A stretch of 64,000 bases of DNA from NCBI GenBank assembly GCA_019114305.1, contig DXFU01000043.1:62001-126000 (forward strand). Direction: 5' to 3'. This DNA is from Candidatus Hungatella pullicola. Lineage in GTDB: Bacteria; Bacillota; Clostridia; Lachnospirales; Lachnospiraceae. Position 1 is the stretch's first letter, and each line of letters begins with the position of its first letter. The notes under the pieces were generated by a model. It did not search any database and was not told the origin of the DNA. It saw only the letters and a program-made list of their open reading frames with translations. The translations under genes and the position numbers were made by a program. Shown here one piece after another: positions 25,098 through 33,090 of this stretch.

Positions 25098-26321
25098 ATG
25101 ACGGTATACGAAGAGCTGCAGGCCAGAGGCCTGATTGCGCAGGTAACCAATGAAGAAGAGATCAGCAAAATGATTAATGAGGGAAAGGCTGTGTTTTATA
25201 TTGGCTTTGACCCTACAGCAGACAGCCTTCATGTAGGACATTTTATGGCCCTTTGTTTGATGAAGAGACTGCAGGAAGCTGGAAATAAGCCCATTGCCTT
25301 AATTGGCGGCGGTACTGGAATGATCGGAGACCCGTCAGGAAGAACGGATATGCGCCAGATGATGACAGTGGAGACCATTGAGCATAACTGTGAATGCTTT
25401 AAAAAGCAGATGAGCCGTTTCATTGATTTTTCAGACGGAAAAGCTCTTATGGTGAACAATGCGGACTGGCTGATGAATTTAAATTATATTGAGCTTTTAA
25501 GAGAAGTAGGGCCTCATTTTTCTGTTAACAGAATGCTGACAGCAGAGTGCTACAAGCAGAGAATGGAAAGAGGATTAAGCTTCCTGGAGTTTAATTATAT
25601 GATTATGCAGAGCTACGATTTCTATGAGCTGTTCCAGCGTTATGGCTGCAACATGCAGTTTGGCGGAGACGATCAGTGGAGCAATATGCTGGGCGGTACA
25701 GAGTTAATCCGCCGCAAGCTTGGCAAGGATGCTCATGCTATGACCATTACCCTTCTTCTGAATTCTGAAGGCAAGAAAATGGGTAAAACTCAGTCAGGGG
25801 CTGTATGGCTGGATCCTAATAAGACTTCTCCATTTGATTTCTATCAGTACTGGAGAAATGTAGGAGATGCTGATGTATTAAAATGCTTAAGAATGCTTAC
25901 CTTCCTTCCGCTGGAGCAGATTAATGAGATGGATCATTGGGAGGGAAGCCAGTTAAATCAGGCAAAAGAAATTTTGGCTTATGAACTTACCGCTTTGGTA
26001 CATGGAAAAGATGAGGCGGAAAAGGCACAAAAAAGCGCCAGAGAGCTGTTTACCGGCGGAAATGCCGCTAATATGCCTACTTGTGAGCTGACAGATGAGG
26101 ATTTTACAGACGGAGAGATTGATATTCTGGCTATTCTCCAGAAATCCGGACTGGCTCCTTCCCGTTCTGAGGCAAGAAGAAATGTAGAACAGGGCGGAGT
26201 GTCTGCGGACGGAGAGGCAATTAAGGATATTAAGACCACTTTTACCAGAACTCAGTTAGAAGGCGAGGGAATCGTGGTTAAGAGAGGCAAAAAGAAGTTT
26301 GTTAAAGTAACTGTAAAATAA
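25098..26321 (+). CDS. tyrS: Tyrosine--tRNA ligase
   Basis: 407 residues, class I synthetase. The HIGH-type motif is in [12 protein letters not shown], the KMSKS-type loop is KKMGKTQSG, and the Tyr-binding segment contains [12 protein letters not shown] and [10 protein letters not shown]-terminal S4 RNA-binding domain ([18 protein letters not shown]) ends the protein. AAAGGAG lies upstream of the ATG at 25098. Expression is controlled by the T-box and terminator directly upstream. Confidence 0.96.
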   Translation: MTVYEELQARGLIAQVTNEEEISKMINEGKAVFYIGFDPTADSLHVGHFMALCLMKRLQEAGNKPIALIGGGTGMIGDPSGRTDMRQMMTVETIEHNCECFKKQMSRFIDFSDGKALMVNNADWLMNLNYIELLREVGPHFSVNRMLTAECYKQRMERGLSFLEFNYMIMQSYDFYELFQRYGCNMQFGGDDQWSNMLGGTELIRRKLGKDAHAMTITLLLNSEGKKMGKTQSGAVWLDPNKTSPFDFYQYWRNVGDADVLKCLRMLTFLPLEQINEMDHWEGSQLNQAKEILAYELTALVHGKDEAEKAQKSARELFTGGNAANMPTCELTDEDFTDGEIDILAILQKSGLAPSRSEARRNVEQGGVSADGEAIKDIKTTFTRTQLEGEGIVVKRGKKKFVKVTVK

Positions 26322-26383
26322 GACAGGAAGAAAAAGCAGTAATATACAAATAGTCTGGGAAGGGCAGGAAGGAGAAGATTCCT

Positions 26384-27079
26384 TTGACTGAGAAAAAACT
26401 TGATGTATCTATCCATTATACCATGGCAGTATGCGGCGGGATTTTAGGTATTTATGCCATATACAACCGCATGTCTGTCTTTGGTTCAGCGCAGACAGCT
26501 AATCTGATAGAGCTTGTGACAGACCTGATAGGAGGCAATGTACCTGAAATGCTGATCCGAGCCGGGGCACTTGCTGTTTACGTGGGTGCCATTGTCCTGG
26601 CGGTGTTTTTGGAGAAAACAGTTCGTTTTAATCTGAAATATCTGGCTGTAGTTTTGGAACTGGCCGTTGTGGCTGTTCTGGGATTCCTGCCTGCCCAGAT
26701 GAATCCGATTGTGGCTTTGTACCCGGTGTTTTTCATTACGGCCTTTCAGTGGAGTATTTTTAAAGGAGCCAAGGGATATGTAAGCTCTACCATTTTTTCC
26801 ACCAACAATTTAAAACAGACTGTTTCCGCGTTTACTGACTATCTGTTAAGCGGCGGAGAGGAAACAGAAGCAAGAAAAAAGAAGGGGGAAAAAGCCAGAT
26901 TTTTTGGGGGAACGCTTTTAAGTTTTCACCTGGGAGTGGCGGCAGGATATGTGGCCAGTGTTGCTTTTGGACTGCAAAGCGTATGGCTGTGCATCGTCCC
27001 TCTTTCTGCCGGTCTGATTCAGCTTTTCCTTCAGGACAGCCTGGAAGCTGGTGTTGTGGCAGAGAGAAAAGGGGCTTAG
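26384..27079 (+). CDS. DUF1275 (YoaK-like) membrane protein
   Basis: 231 residues, about six hydrophobic helices. YTMAVCGGILGIYAIYNR near the N-terminus and AQTANLIELVTDLIGG correspond to the first helix and the conserved Gly-x-x-x-Gly-N region of DUF1275. The probable start is TTG at 26384, supported by AAGGAG upstream; no ATG is equally well placed. Family function is unknown; it is suspected to be a transporter. It is 62 bases downstream of tyrS without a terminator between, so it may be read from the T-box transcript. Confidence 0.75.
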   Translation: MTEKKLDVSIHYTMAVCGGILGIYAIYNRMSVFGSAQTANLIELVTDLIGGNVPEMLIRAGALAVYVGAIVLAVFLEKTVRFNLKYLAVVLELAVVAVLGFLPAQMNPIVALYPVFFITAFQWSIFKGAKGYVSSTIFSTNNLKQTVSAFTDYLLSGGEETEARKKKGEKARFFGGTLLSFHLGVAAGYVASVAFGLQSVWLCIVPLSAGLIQLFLQDSLEAGVVAERKGA

Positions 27080-27117
27080 GAAAGGAATTCCTGTATAAAA
27101 AACAGAATGGAAAAGAG

Positions 27118-27160
27118 ACAAAGCTGCTGAAACCATATAAAGGGGTTTCAGCAGCTTTTG
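27118..27160. terminator. Bidirectional terminator between DUF1275 and wall-binding genes
   Basis: AAGCTGCTGAAACC (27121-27134) pairs with GGTTTCAGCAGCTT (27144-27157), followed by TTG; A residues precede the left arm, providing T residues on the minus strand. Confidence 0.85.
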
Positions 27161-27176
27161 TCTGTCTAACGGTTAA

Positions 27177-28010
27177 TTAGTAAAGGGCTCCGCTGGAATC
27201 AGGAGTAAAGGTGCGGGGCTGTGTAAGCATCCGTCCATCGGATTCTAAGTAGTAAGTTTTACCGTCTACGGTAATGAATCCTGTCTGCATCGCTCCTGTT
27301 TCGGGATCCAGATAGAACCAATCCTGGCCATCCCAGAACCAGCCCTTCTGAAGCTGTCCGTCGGAATTATAATAGTACCAGATATTATCTGTAAGAACCC
27401 AGCCGGTCTGAACAGGGGCGGCGAAGGCCATGATTCTGGAGGCTGCAGTACCATCGCTCTGTGTCCACACAACGCAGGTTCTTCCGGAGGTAAGCTGATC
27501 CAGGACTACGATGTTGCGGGTCAGGTAGGGAAAAATCTGGCAGTCTGAGCCGACGGTATAGGTCTTGCCGTTGGTTGCGGTAATGCTTCCTGTTCCGTCT
27601 CCATTGAGATTAAGTGTGTCTACAGTAATGTATTCCGGAACCTTATAATCTGCCGGTATATTGGAAAAGATAACCTGAGCGGTTGTAATGGGGGGAAGAC
27701 TTAAAGTCATCACCGGACTGGTGTATACGTACAGGGTCTGGCCGTTTAAGCTTTCCTGATTCACAGGGTTGCCGGTAACCGCATCAAGTACTTTTGTCTC
27801 TTCTGAGATGTTAATAATAATCTGCTGTCCGCTGGCCTCTCCATCCTGACGGGTCATGGTGATTCGGTCTGCAGAATCCTGGGAAGCAGATCCGTAAACC
27901 AGGACAGAATCAGGGGCTGTTTCAGCTTTGGCCGGAGTGCTGAAGCTGGTGGCAGCTACTGCTGTCAGACAGAAAAGGGAGAGTATGATCTTTGTGATTT
28001 TTTTTGTCAT
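27177..28010 (-). CDS. Secreted cell-wall-binding repeat protein
   Basis: 277 residues. A signal peptide (KKITKIILSLFCLTAVAATS, cleavage near TPAKA-E) is followed by an unassigned beta-rich domain of about 165 residues (30-195), and then choline-binding-type repeats (VLTDNIWYYYNSDGQLQKGW, QDWFYLDPETGAMQTG, KTYYLESDGRMLT). The N-terminal domain has no known catalytic motif. GGAGGAA lies before the ATG. The 5' leader contains a long imperfect hairpin (28040-28088). It is likely a surface protein attached non-covalently to wall polymers; its role is unknown. Confidence 0.85.
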   Translation of the reverse strand: MTKKITKIILSLFCLTAVAATSFSTPAKAETAPDSVLVYGSASQDSADRITMTRQDGEASGQQIIINISEETKVLDAVTGNPVNQESLNGQTLYVYTSPVMTLSLPPITTAQVIFSNIPADYKVPEYITVDTLNLNGDGTGSITATNGKTYTVGSDCQIFPYLTRNIVVLDQLTSGRTCVVWTQSDGTAASRIMAFAAPVQTGWVLTDNIWYYYNSDGQLQKGWFWDGQDWFYLDPETGAMQTGFITVDGKTYYLESDGRMLTQPRTFTPDSSGALY

Positions 28011-28039
28011 AATAGTTCCTCCATGATCTTAATTGATAA

Positions 28040-28088
28040 CAGCAGCCGGCAGAAAACCAGGATCCTTTGCTTTTCTGGCGGCCTCTGC
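28040..28088 (-). promoter_or_regulatory. Long imperfect hairpin in a 5' leader
   Basis: On the minus strand GCAGAGGCCGCCAGAAAA pairs with TTTTCTGCCGGCTGCTGT around a 14-base loop, giving about 16 pairs with two mismatches. It ends about 30 bases before the wall-binding protein start codon and has no T tract, so it is not a terminator. It may be a structured UTR element; no known riboswitch consensus was recognised. Confidence 0.45.
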
Positions 28089-28136
28089 AATGACGGGGAA
28101 AACTTAAAAAAATGTTTTCCTCTTTTTGACACTTTT

Positions 28137-28142
28137 AGTATA
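28137..28142 (-). promoter_or_regulatory. Extended -10 of the wall-binding protein gene
   Basis: Minus strand TGC-TATACT; the -35 (TTTTCC at 17 bases) is weak. Confidence 0.5.
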
Positions 28143-28519
28143 GCATACGAAGATCAGAAGGAAAATAAAGAAAAAATTACGATTTCTTACAATCCTATGC
28201 CAGAAAAAATCTGTATTTTTATGCTGAATATTGAATTTATCTGTATTTTTTAGCATAGCATTTTCTATTAGATAAATACTAGTTATTGATGAGAGAAGTT
28301 TTCAATTTGTGCCTTCAGGCCTGGGAACAGGGGCTGAAAACAATTTATTTATACAGAGAAAAGACTTGGAAGATTAGCCTTTGAACAGGTGATTCCGGTG
28401 TTTGGAAAGCCTTAAATAATAAACATAATAAAGTTATAATTTTGATTGTTTGCTTTGGCCCAGATGGTAAGATAAAATTGTGCAGCTATAAAATGTATAA
28501 TGTGAAAGGGGAGAGAAAT

Positions 28520-31500
28520 GTGAAACGCAGTTTATGGGGGATTGGAGCAGTCTGCACTGTTATGCTGTCATCGCCGGCTATGGCTGTTGAGGAACCGGTT
28601 GTAAGCCAGGTTCCAGCCTGCTACACGGAAGCAGAGGATATGAAGCTGGAGGTAAATGGGACGGAAGTTCCCATTATTGAATTTACGGACATTTACAATC
28701 ATGCAGGCGTTGCTTTTCAAGAGGCTGCAGAAATTACCATTACGGTAGACGAGCCCATTGAAAGCTATTCCATTAGTCCGCTGGCTTACGGAATTGAGGG
28801 GGAGGCAGATGGAAATAAGCTTACCTTTCATCTGGATGAACCAGAGTATCTGTTGATTAAAATTAATGAAGAAAAAGAGCTGGCATTGGCAGCTGATCTG
28901 CCGGAAACCGATGTTCCTGATTCCCATGGGGAGGGAATCTATAACATAGGAGAAGAACCGTACAACGGCCTTGGCTCCACTCCGGAGGAACCGACCGATG
29001 CCCTTCAAAGAGCCATTGATGATGCCAGTGCGGCCGGCGGAGGAATTGTCTATGTTCCCAACGGGGTATATTACACAAAGAATATAGTGCTGAAGAGCAA
29101 TATCAGCCTTTATCTTGAGCCGTCGGCTGTTATCAGGGGAACCGGTAACTGGGAAGATTATATTTACCATTTTCACAAGGACAGTCTGAAAATGGATGGA
29201 ACCTGGTTTATTACCAATGAGCCTGGGGCAGAGAATATTAAAGTATACGGCCGGGGGTGTCTGGATGGGAACGGACATGCTATGAGGGAACAAGGGCATT
29301 TGAACAATTTGTTCTTTACTATGCAGTTAAGCGGACTGGAAATTGACGGGGTTACATTTAAAGACAGCGGAGGCTGGATGGTTATGATTAACCGGTCTGA
29401 CAATGCTGTCATTAAGAATGTGAAATTTTTCAATGAGAATAATCAGGATTATGAAAATGATGCCATAGATATTTGTGAGTCCCAGGAAGTTTTGGTTCAG
29501 CATGCCATTGCCATATCAGAAGATGATACCTATTCCACCAAAACATGGGAGAAAGAGACCGATATAGCGGAAAACTGGACAGGAGAGCCAGAAGAATTAA
29601 ACAACGTTGTTTTTGACGACTGCCTTGGCTGGAGCCGCTGCTGTACATTTAAAGTAGGAGACGGCGCTGTTCAGCCTCAGAAAAATATTACGTTCCAGAA
29701 TTCTTATTCTTACAAAAGTATGGCGGCATTGAAGCTGACTCCGGCTTATGGTGATTATTACAGGAAAAACAGTTATGTGGAGAATGTTACCTTTGACAAT
29801 ATTGATATTGAAGGGTTCTGGCCAAGAAGCGGAAGCGAAACTATATCCATGTGGCTTCAGCTGGAAATTAAGAATGCCAATATTCCAGTTTACAATACGA
29901 TAGTAAGAAATATTAATGTGAGGGATTTGGGACCTGCAAAATCCAGACTGCGGGGACAGGGAGATCTGGGAGCTTTTGAGGGAGTTGTTTTAGAGAACAT
30001 TACAGTCCCAGGTTTGGAACGTCCGGCTTCAACCTTGGAAGAAATGAATATTCTGGATACAACAGACCATTACAAAAATCTTGTCATTCTTCCAGAGCCT
30101 CCTGTTGATGATACTCTTGTGCTTTACGATGATTTCAGTACAGGCCTGGACCAGACAAAAGACAGTGAGAATGTGCAGTTTGATAATTTTAAAGGGTACA
30201 ACGGAGGCGGAATTATTCCAACTGGAGATGGGGCTGCGGTTGTATATGACGCAAAATTGGCAGATCATATTCAGCTGACGGTAAATTCTTATAAAGGGAA
30301 GTTCCCGTTTGTTGTGGAGGCTTCTGATGATTCCTGGGGAGAAAGTATGGACTGGCATCCTGTTTCCGTAGCCGTGACAGAAGAGGGAAATTATTCTGCC
30401 TACGAGGCCATTAAGGATTGGAACTGGCACAGATATGAAGGAGATCTGGAGGATCAGGTAAAATATGTGAAAATTTCCCTTCCAATACCAGGTGAAAAAT
30501 TATGGTGGATTTTGCTGGATGATGTGAAGCTTTACAGCGATCAGGCCCTGCCGCCGGAAATCTCTTTCCGCCCAGGTCAGGAAAGCCTTCGTATGAAGTC
30601 AGGTACCACAGAAACCCTTTATCCTATAGTGAAAAGAGGAGAAGATGCAGAAATCCGATACACTTCCAGTGACGAAAATGTAGCTTTTGTAGACGAAAAT
30701 GGAGTTATTAAGGCTTTGGAACAGGGACATGCTGAAATTACAGCGGTCATAGACAAAACTGACGCTGCAGCGGTTATGGAAGTAACTGTGTACGAAGAAA
30801 TTGAGGAAATTTCCATTTCACAGGAATCTTTGATTCTGGACAAAGGGGATACCTATGCCATGGAAGTGGAAATTTTCCCGGAGGATTCTGCAGAGGAGCT
30901 GACGTGGTTTTCCACAGACAGCAGTGTGGTATCCGTAACCAGCGATGGACAGTTAAATGCTCTGAAATACGGTGAGGCCACTATTGTCTGCGAAACAGAA
31001 AATCACAGAAGAGTCAGCTGTCAGGTGGAAGTTATTCCAAACAGGGCTGTAAGAATCATTCACGATACCTTCTCTTCCTCTAATTTTTCTGAGGAAAGTG
31101 AGGCAGCTGAAATAACGGAAAATTTGGAGTATGACAACTTTAAAGGCGTAACAGACGGCGGAATTAAGAGAAATGATAACCAGCCGGAAGCTTACGTGCT
31201 TTATCAGGTTGAGAATCCAAAGTATATTCAGTATCAGTTAAATTACTATACCAAAACATCGGATATTCAGGATCAGCTGGAAGTTTTCCAGTCAGCAGAT
31301 GGGGAAAACTGGACTCCTGTTGAGATGGAGGCAGTAGATTACATTCCTGATATACATACAGATTGGGATCAGGTAACCATGTTCAGCAAAGAACCAATGG
31401 ATGAGGGAACCCAATATGTTAGGGTTTCTGTTCCTCAGATTATAGATTTGGGTTCGTCCAATAATAGATACTGGGCGCTGATCATAGAAGACATTCAAAT

Positions 31501-32728
31501 ATTTACAGATAAGCTTCCGGCAGAAAGCATTACAGTATTAGGGCCTTCTGTGGTGACAAAGGGAACAACGGCTGTTTATCAGGCGAAGATCCAGCCTGAA
31601 AGCGCTGGAGATACAGAAATTGTCTGGTCCGTTACGGATCTGGCGGGAAGAGAAACTTCCTCTGCTGAGATTGACCCTAAGACGGGACACCTGAAGGCTG
31701 TGGAAACAGGCCGGATTCTGGTAAAGGCATCGGCGGACGATGGCAGCCAGGTATTTGGAACCCTGGAAGTGGAGATTACAGAAGATCCAATTTTGGCAGA
31801 GCAGATTGTCATTGAAGGAAGAACACAACTGGGGTATGGGGACAGAGAGTCTTATTATGCTGTTATTTTCCCTGAAAATGCCGATAATCACCAGGTTTCC
31901 TGGGGACTGGAAGATCTAAGCGAAGATGGAATCGCTGTGATTTCGGAAGATGGAGTGGTAGAAACCGGCCATATGTCAGGATCCTTTGTGGTAGTGGCCA
32001 GCGCCTCTGACGCAGGACGGGCATCAGGCAGATTAAAGGTAAAAGTGAGTCCTGAAGAAAATCCGTCTGTCCTGGTGAAAGAAATTGAGATTCGCGGTCA
32101 GGATACAGTGAAGGTAGGAGAAAAATCCAGATACCGTGCAGCTGCAAGTCCGTCGGATGCTTCCAGAAAAGAGGTTGTATGGTCTGTAGAATCATCAGAT
32201 GGTCAGGCTTCCATAGACCAGAATGGAGTTTTGACAGGAGAAAAACCTGGTGAAGTAACGATTATAGCTGCTGCAGTAGATGGAAGTGGAGTCACAGCAG
32301 AAAAAACGGTAGAAATAGTAAGAAGAAACAGTTCTTCCGGCAGTTCCTCTGGAAACACAGGCGGCGGCGTTTTTTTGAGAAAGGTAAAGAGAATCTATCC
32401 GGCTACCGAAGGCAGACCGGAAAACTGGAGGAAAGATGAATTTGGCTGGTGGATGGACTTGGGAGATAATCGTTTTGCCAGAGATGAATGGAAACTGGTA
32501 AATGGACTGTGGTACTATTTCAACAGTGACGGATACATGGCAACAGGATGGCTTAGATTAAATGATCAGTGGTATTATTTAAAACCAGACGGAGCTATGG
32601 CTGTAGGCTGGATCCAGGATAAAAATCAGTGGTATTACCTGACAGAGTCCGGAGTTATGGCAGTAAATACAGTAACACCAGACGGATATTATGTTGGAGC
32701 GGATGGCCGCTGGCAGACGGTTCAATAG
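28520..32728 (+). CDS. Large surface beta-helix protein (GH28/pectinase-like) with Ig-like and wall-binding repeats
   Basis: 1402 residues from a GTG start with AAGGGGAG upstream. A signal peptide (KRSLWGIGAVCTVMLSSPAMA) is followed by an N-terminal beta domain, then a right-handed beta-helix at about 145-510. The helix begins with ALQRAIDDASAAGGGIVYVP, and NDAIDI near 313 and SEDDTYSTKTW near 335 stand where GH28 polygalacturonases have NTDGID and DD. The GHG motif is not visible, so substrate may differ. A discoidin-like module occurs twice (about 532-674 and 845-995), alternating with about five Ig-like BIG2 domains. After a Ser/Gly linker come wall-binding repeats ending in TPDGYYVGADGRW. 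Probably a wall-attached pectin-degrading enzyme. Confidence 0.83.
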   Translation: MKRSLWGIGAVCTVMLSSPAMAVEEPVVSQVPACYTEAEDMKLEVNGTEVPIIEFTDIYNHAGVAFQEAAEITITVDEPIESYSISPLAYGIEGEADGNKLTFHLDEPEYLLIKINEEKELALAADLPETDVPDSHGEGIYNIGEEPYNGLGSTPEEPTDALQRAIDDASAAGGGIVYVPNGVYYTKNIVLKSNISLYLEPSAVIRGTGNWEDYIYHFHKDSLKMDGTWFITNEPGAENIKVYGRGCLDGNGHAMREQGHLNNLFFTMQLSGLEIDGVTFKDSGGWMVMINRSDNAVIKNVKFFNENNQDYENDAIDICESQEVLVQHAIAISEDDTYSTKTWEKETDIAENWTGEPEELNNVVFDDCLGWSRCCTFKVGDGAVQPQKNITFQNSYSYKSMAALKLTPAYGDYYRKNSYVENVTFDNIDIEGFWPRSGSETISMWLQLEIKNANIPVYNTIVRNINVRDLGPAKSRLRGQGDLGAFEGVVLENITVPGLERPASTLEEMNILDTTDHYKNLVILPEPPVDDTLVLYDDFSTGLDQTKDSENVQFDNFKGYNGGGIIPTGDGAAVVYDAKLADHIQLTVNSYKGKFPFVVEASDDSWGESMDWHPVSVAVTEEGNYSAYEAIKDWNWHRYEGDLEDQVKYVKISLPIPGEKLWWILLDDVKLYSDQALPPEISFRPGQESLRMKSGTTETLYPIVKRGEDAEIRYTSSDENVAFVDENGVIKALEQGHAEITAVIDKTDAAAVMEVTVYEEIEEISISQESLILDKGDTYAMEVEIFPEDSAEELTWFSTDSSVVSVTSDGQLNALKYGEATIVCETENHRRVSCQVEVIPNRAVRIIHDTFSSSNFSEESEAAEITENLEYDNFKGVTDGGIKRNDNQPEAYVLYQVENPKYIQYQLNYYTKTSDIQDQLEVFQSADGENWTPVEMEAVDYIPDIHTDWDQVTMFSKEPMDEGTQYVRVSVPQIIDLGSSNNRYWALIIEDIQIFTDKLPAESITVLGPSVVTKGTTAVYQAKIQPESAGDTEIVWSVTDLAGRETSSAEIDPKTGHLKAVETGRILVKASADDGSQVFGTLEVEITEDPILAEQIVIEGRTQLGYGDRESYYAVIFPENADNHQVSWGLEDLSEDGIAVISEDGVVETGHMSGSFVVVASASDAGRASGRLKVKVSPEENPSVLVKEIEIRGQDTVKVGEKSRYRAAASPSDASRKEVVWSVESSDGQASIDQNGVLTGEKPGEVTIIAAAVDGSGVTAEKTVEIVRRNSSSGSSSGNTGGGVFLRKVKRIYPATEGRPENWRKDEFGWWMDLGDNRFARDEWKLVNGLWYYFNSDGYMATGWLRLNDQWYYLKPDGAMAVGWIQDKNQWYYLTESGVMAVNTVTPDGYYVGADGRWQTVQ

Positions 32729-33090
32729 AATAAGTGGAGCATATATAGGGCCGGAATCATCCGGCCCTATATATATGCCTATAACTTTTCTATTTCTGAG
32801 GGGGGGATGCTGATGCGATATGGGGACTGCGTCAAAAATTATGCTTTTATAGAGTTTTCCTGATTAATTGGTGCTGGAAGTTGCACGTCAGTTCTGTTAT
32901 GATAAAAGATGGAAAAATTTTGTGACTGAAGGAAGGCAGAGACATTTTAAGAAACAGAAAAAAGGATGATTCTAATGGGGAAGGCCGGAATCCATAGGCG
33001 GAGTGTCGGCGGAGAGATTATAACAGAAAGATGACGGGGAGGAGATTACTGTGTGGAATAAAAATGGAGAAAAAGGGAGGGGGATGAATC
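32729..33090. other. Intergenic region upstream of the AraC-type regulator
   Basis: 360 bases. After the hairpin, no convincing coding region is seen. An extended -10 (TGTTATGAT, 32896-32903) without a good -35 is the only promoter-like signal for the regulator gene. No repeat was found. Confidence 0.5.
32739..32778 (+). terminator. Hairpin after the large surface protein gene
   Basis: ATATATAGGGCCGG (32741-32754) pairs with CCGGCCCTATATAT (32761-32774) with loop AATCAT. The following tract is only partly T-rich (ATGCCTATAACTTTTC). Confidence 0.7.

Larger units (their letters stand above)
28011..28519. other. Divergent regulatory region
   Basis: About 500 bases between the two wall-binding-repeat genes. 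It contains a minus-strand promoter (28137-28142) and a long hairpin in its leader (28040-28088), a GGAAAAC/GTTTTCC hairpin at 28097-28120, and a direct repeat of TCTGTATTTTT about 32 bases apart near 28209 and 28240. The + strand promoter of the large surface protein is not clear. No convincing protein gene is seen. Confidence 0.6.

Noticed and set aside
28040..28120. Cyclic di-GMP or cobalamin riboswitch in the wall-binding protein leader
   Set aside because: GCAAAGG and CCGGCTGC segments recall parts of known consensus sequences, but the complete conserved core of neither class is present.
28023..28253. 76-codon open frame on the + strand
   Set aside because: Antisense to the leader of the wall-binding gene; no ribosome binding site and the region is explained by promoter and hairpins.
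28568..29299. 243-codon open frame on the minus strand
   Set aside because: Antisense to the signal peptide and beta-helix of the large surface protein; no motif or ribosome binding site.
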